Shown piece after piece: positions 63,755 to 64,000 of a DNA stretch of 64,000 nucleotides (its first letter is position 1; each line of letters starts with the position of its first letter). Below the pieces are notes generated by a model. It was not told the DNA's origin and did not search any database. It saw only the letters and a program-made list of their open reading frames with translations. The translations under genes were made by a program, and so were the position numbers. Source of the stretch: Lachnospiraceae bacterium (lineage in GTDB: Bacteria > Bacillota > Clostridia > Lachnospirales > Lachnospiraceae); NCBI GenBank assembly GCA_900768755.1, contig CAAGDV010000001.1, positions 65,980-129,979 of the forward strand. The letters are read 5' to 3'.

Positions 63755-64000
63755 ATGATGCGTAAAATTTTTATACTACTTTCAATACTTGGCATAATAA
63801 GTCTAACAGCATGTTCTGTCCGACGCAACACAACGGGTGAGGAGAACAAGACTTCCGCCAACAATACCATAGAGGAAAGCACGACAAAGGATCCCAACGC
63901 GCTGATGGTGGAATACAATGGCGAACAGTATGAAGTTGCTTTTACCATGTTCGATATGAAGGTGTACAACAGCTTCGAAGAGCTTAACAATACAGCTGAA
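63755..64000 (+). CDS. Lipoprotein of unknown function (partial, runs off the window)
   Basis: The first 82 residues are visible. A signal peptide MMRKIFILLSILGIISLTAC ends in the lipobox LTAC at Cys20, followed by a Thr/Asn/Glu-rich spacer and the beginning of a folded region (LMVEYNGEQYEVAFTMFDMK). A very strong ribosome site GGGGGAGG precedes the ATG. The C-terminal part is missing, so no family can be given. Confidence 0.85.
   Translation, partial: MMRKIFILLSILGIISLTACSVRRNTTGEENKTSANNTIEESTTKDPNALMVEYNGEQYEVAFTMFDMKVYNSFEELNNTAE

Overview
The window reads as chromosomal DNA of an anaerobic Firmicute of the class Clostridia, most likely a plant-fibre-degrading Lachnospiraceae. Reasons: strong GGAGG ribosome sites throughout; a small bacterial SRP RNA next to tadA and dnaX; a sporulation-type yyaC gene; several families I associate with this group (DUF6128, DUF5711, DUF951, DUF1858, YesL); and cellulose genes that resemble clostridial ones (cellobiose phosphorylase, a GH9-CBM3-CBM3 endoglucanase, a Cthe_2159-like polysaccharide-binding lipoprotein). 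I see no transposase, phage gene or CRISPR array.

Layout. 1-5 kb: end of a TrpXY-type ABC importer, a beta-helix lipoprotein, a zinc-ribbon membrane protein. 5-20 kb: dtd on the plus strand, then a long minus-strand block tadA, SRP RNA, eno, dnaX, ybaB, recR, three genes with the architecture of a MukFEB/JetABC-type SMC complex, and a TPR/P-loop protein. 20-28 kb: GNAT, DUF6128, metG-tatD-ksgA, deoC, an AEC transporter and DAHP synthase. 28-32 kb: one very large wall-anchored vWA surface protein. 32-35 kb: nested palindromic repeats surrounding a yybP-ykoY manganese riboswitch, followed by mntP and a cation antiporter. 35-42 kb: a 56-residue ferredoxin, a MerR-like protein, gdpP-rplI-dnaB, a chemoreceptor and YesL. 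42-52.6 kb: a cello-oligosaccharide locus (ABC importer, LacI repressor, cellobiose phosphorylase) and a 1000-residue hybrid histidine kinase. 52.7-57.3 kb: rpsF-ssb-rpsR, DUF951, tRNA-Cys, CvpA, DUF5711 and an unusual LysM protein. 57.5-64 kb: yyaC, a coiled-coil membrane protein, the GH9 endoglucanase behind a PTS IIC-like transporter, and the start of another lipoprotein.

How it works together. The GH9 enzyme would cut cellulose outside the cell; the CUT1 importer would bring in short cellodextrins; cellobiose phosphorylase would split cellobiose to glucose 1-phosphate and glucose. LacI-type palindromes sit at the promoters of both the importer and the phosphorylase, so one repressor probably controls both. 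The importer lacks its own ATPase and must borrow one.

The most interesting system is the three-gene SMC-like operon at 8.2-14.9 kb. It has kleisin-, KITE- and MukB-sized genes in jetABC order but no JetD nuclease, and it is embedded in the dnaX-ybaB-recR operon, which points to a housekeeping chromosome role rather than plasmid defence. Three families of short dispersed palindromic or direct repeats occupy the intergenic spaces.
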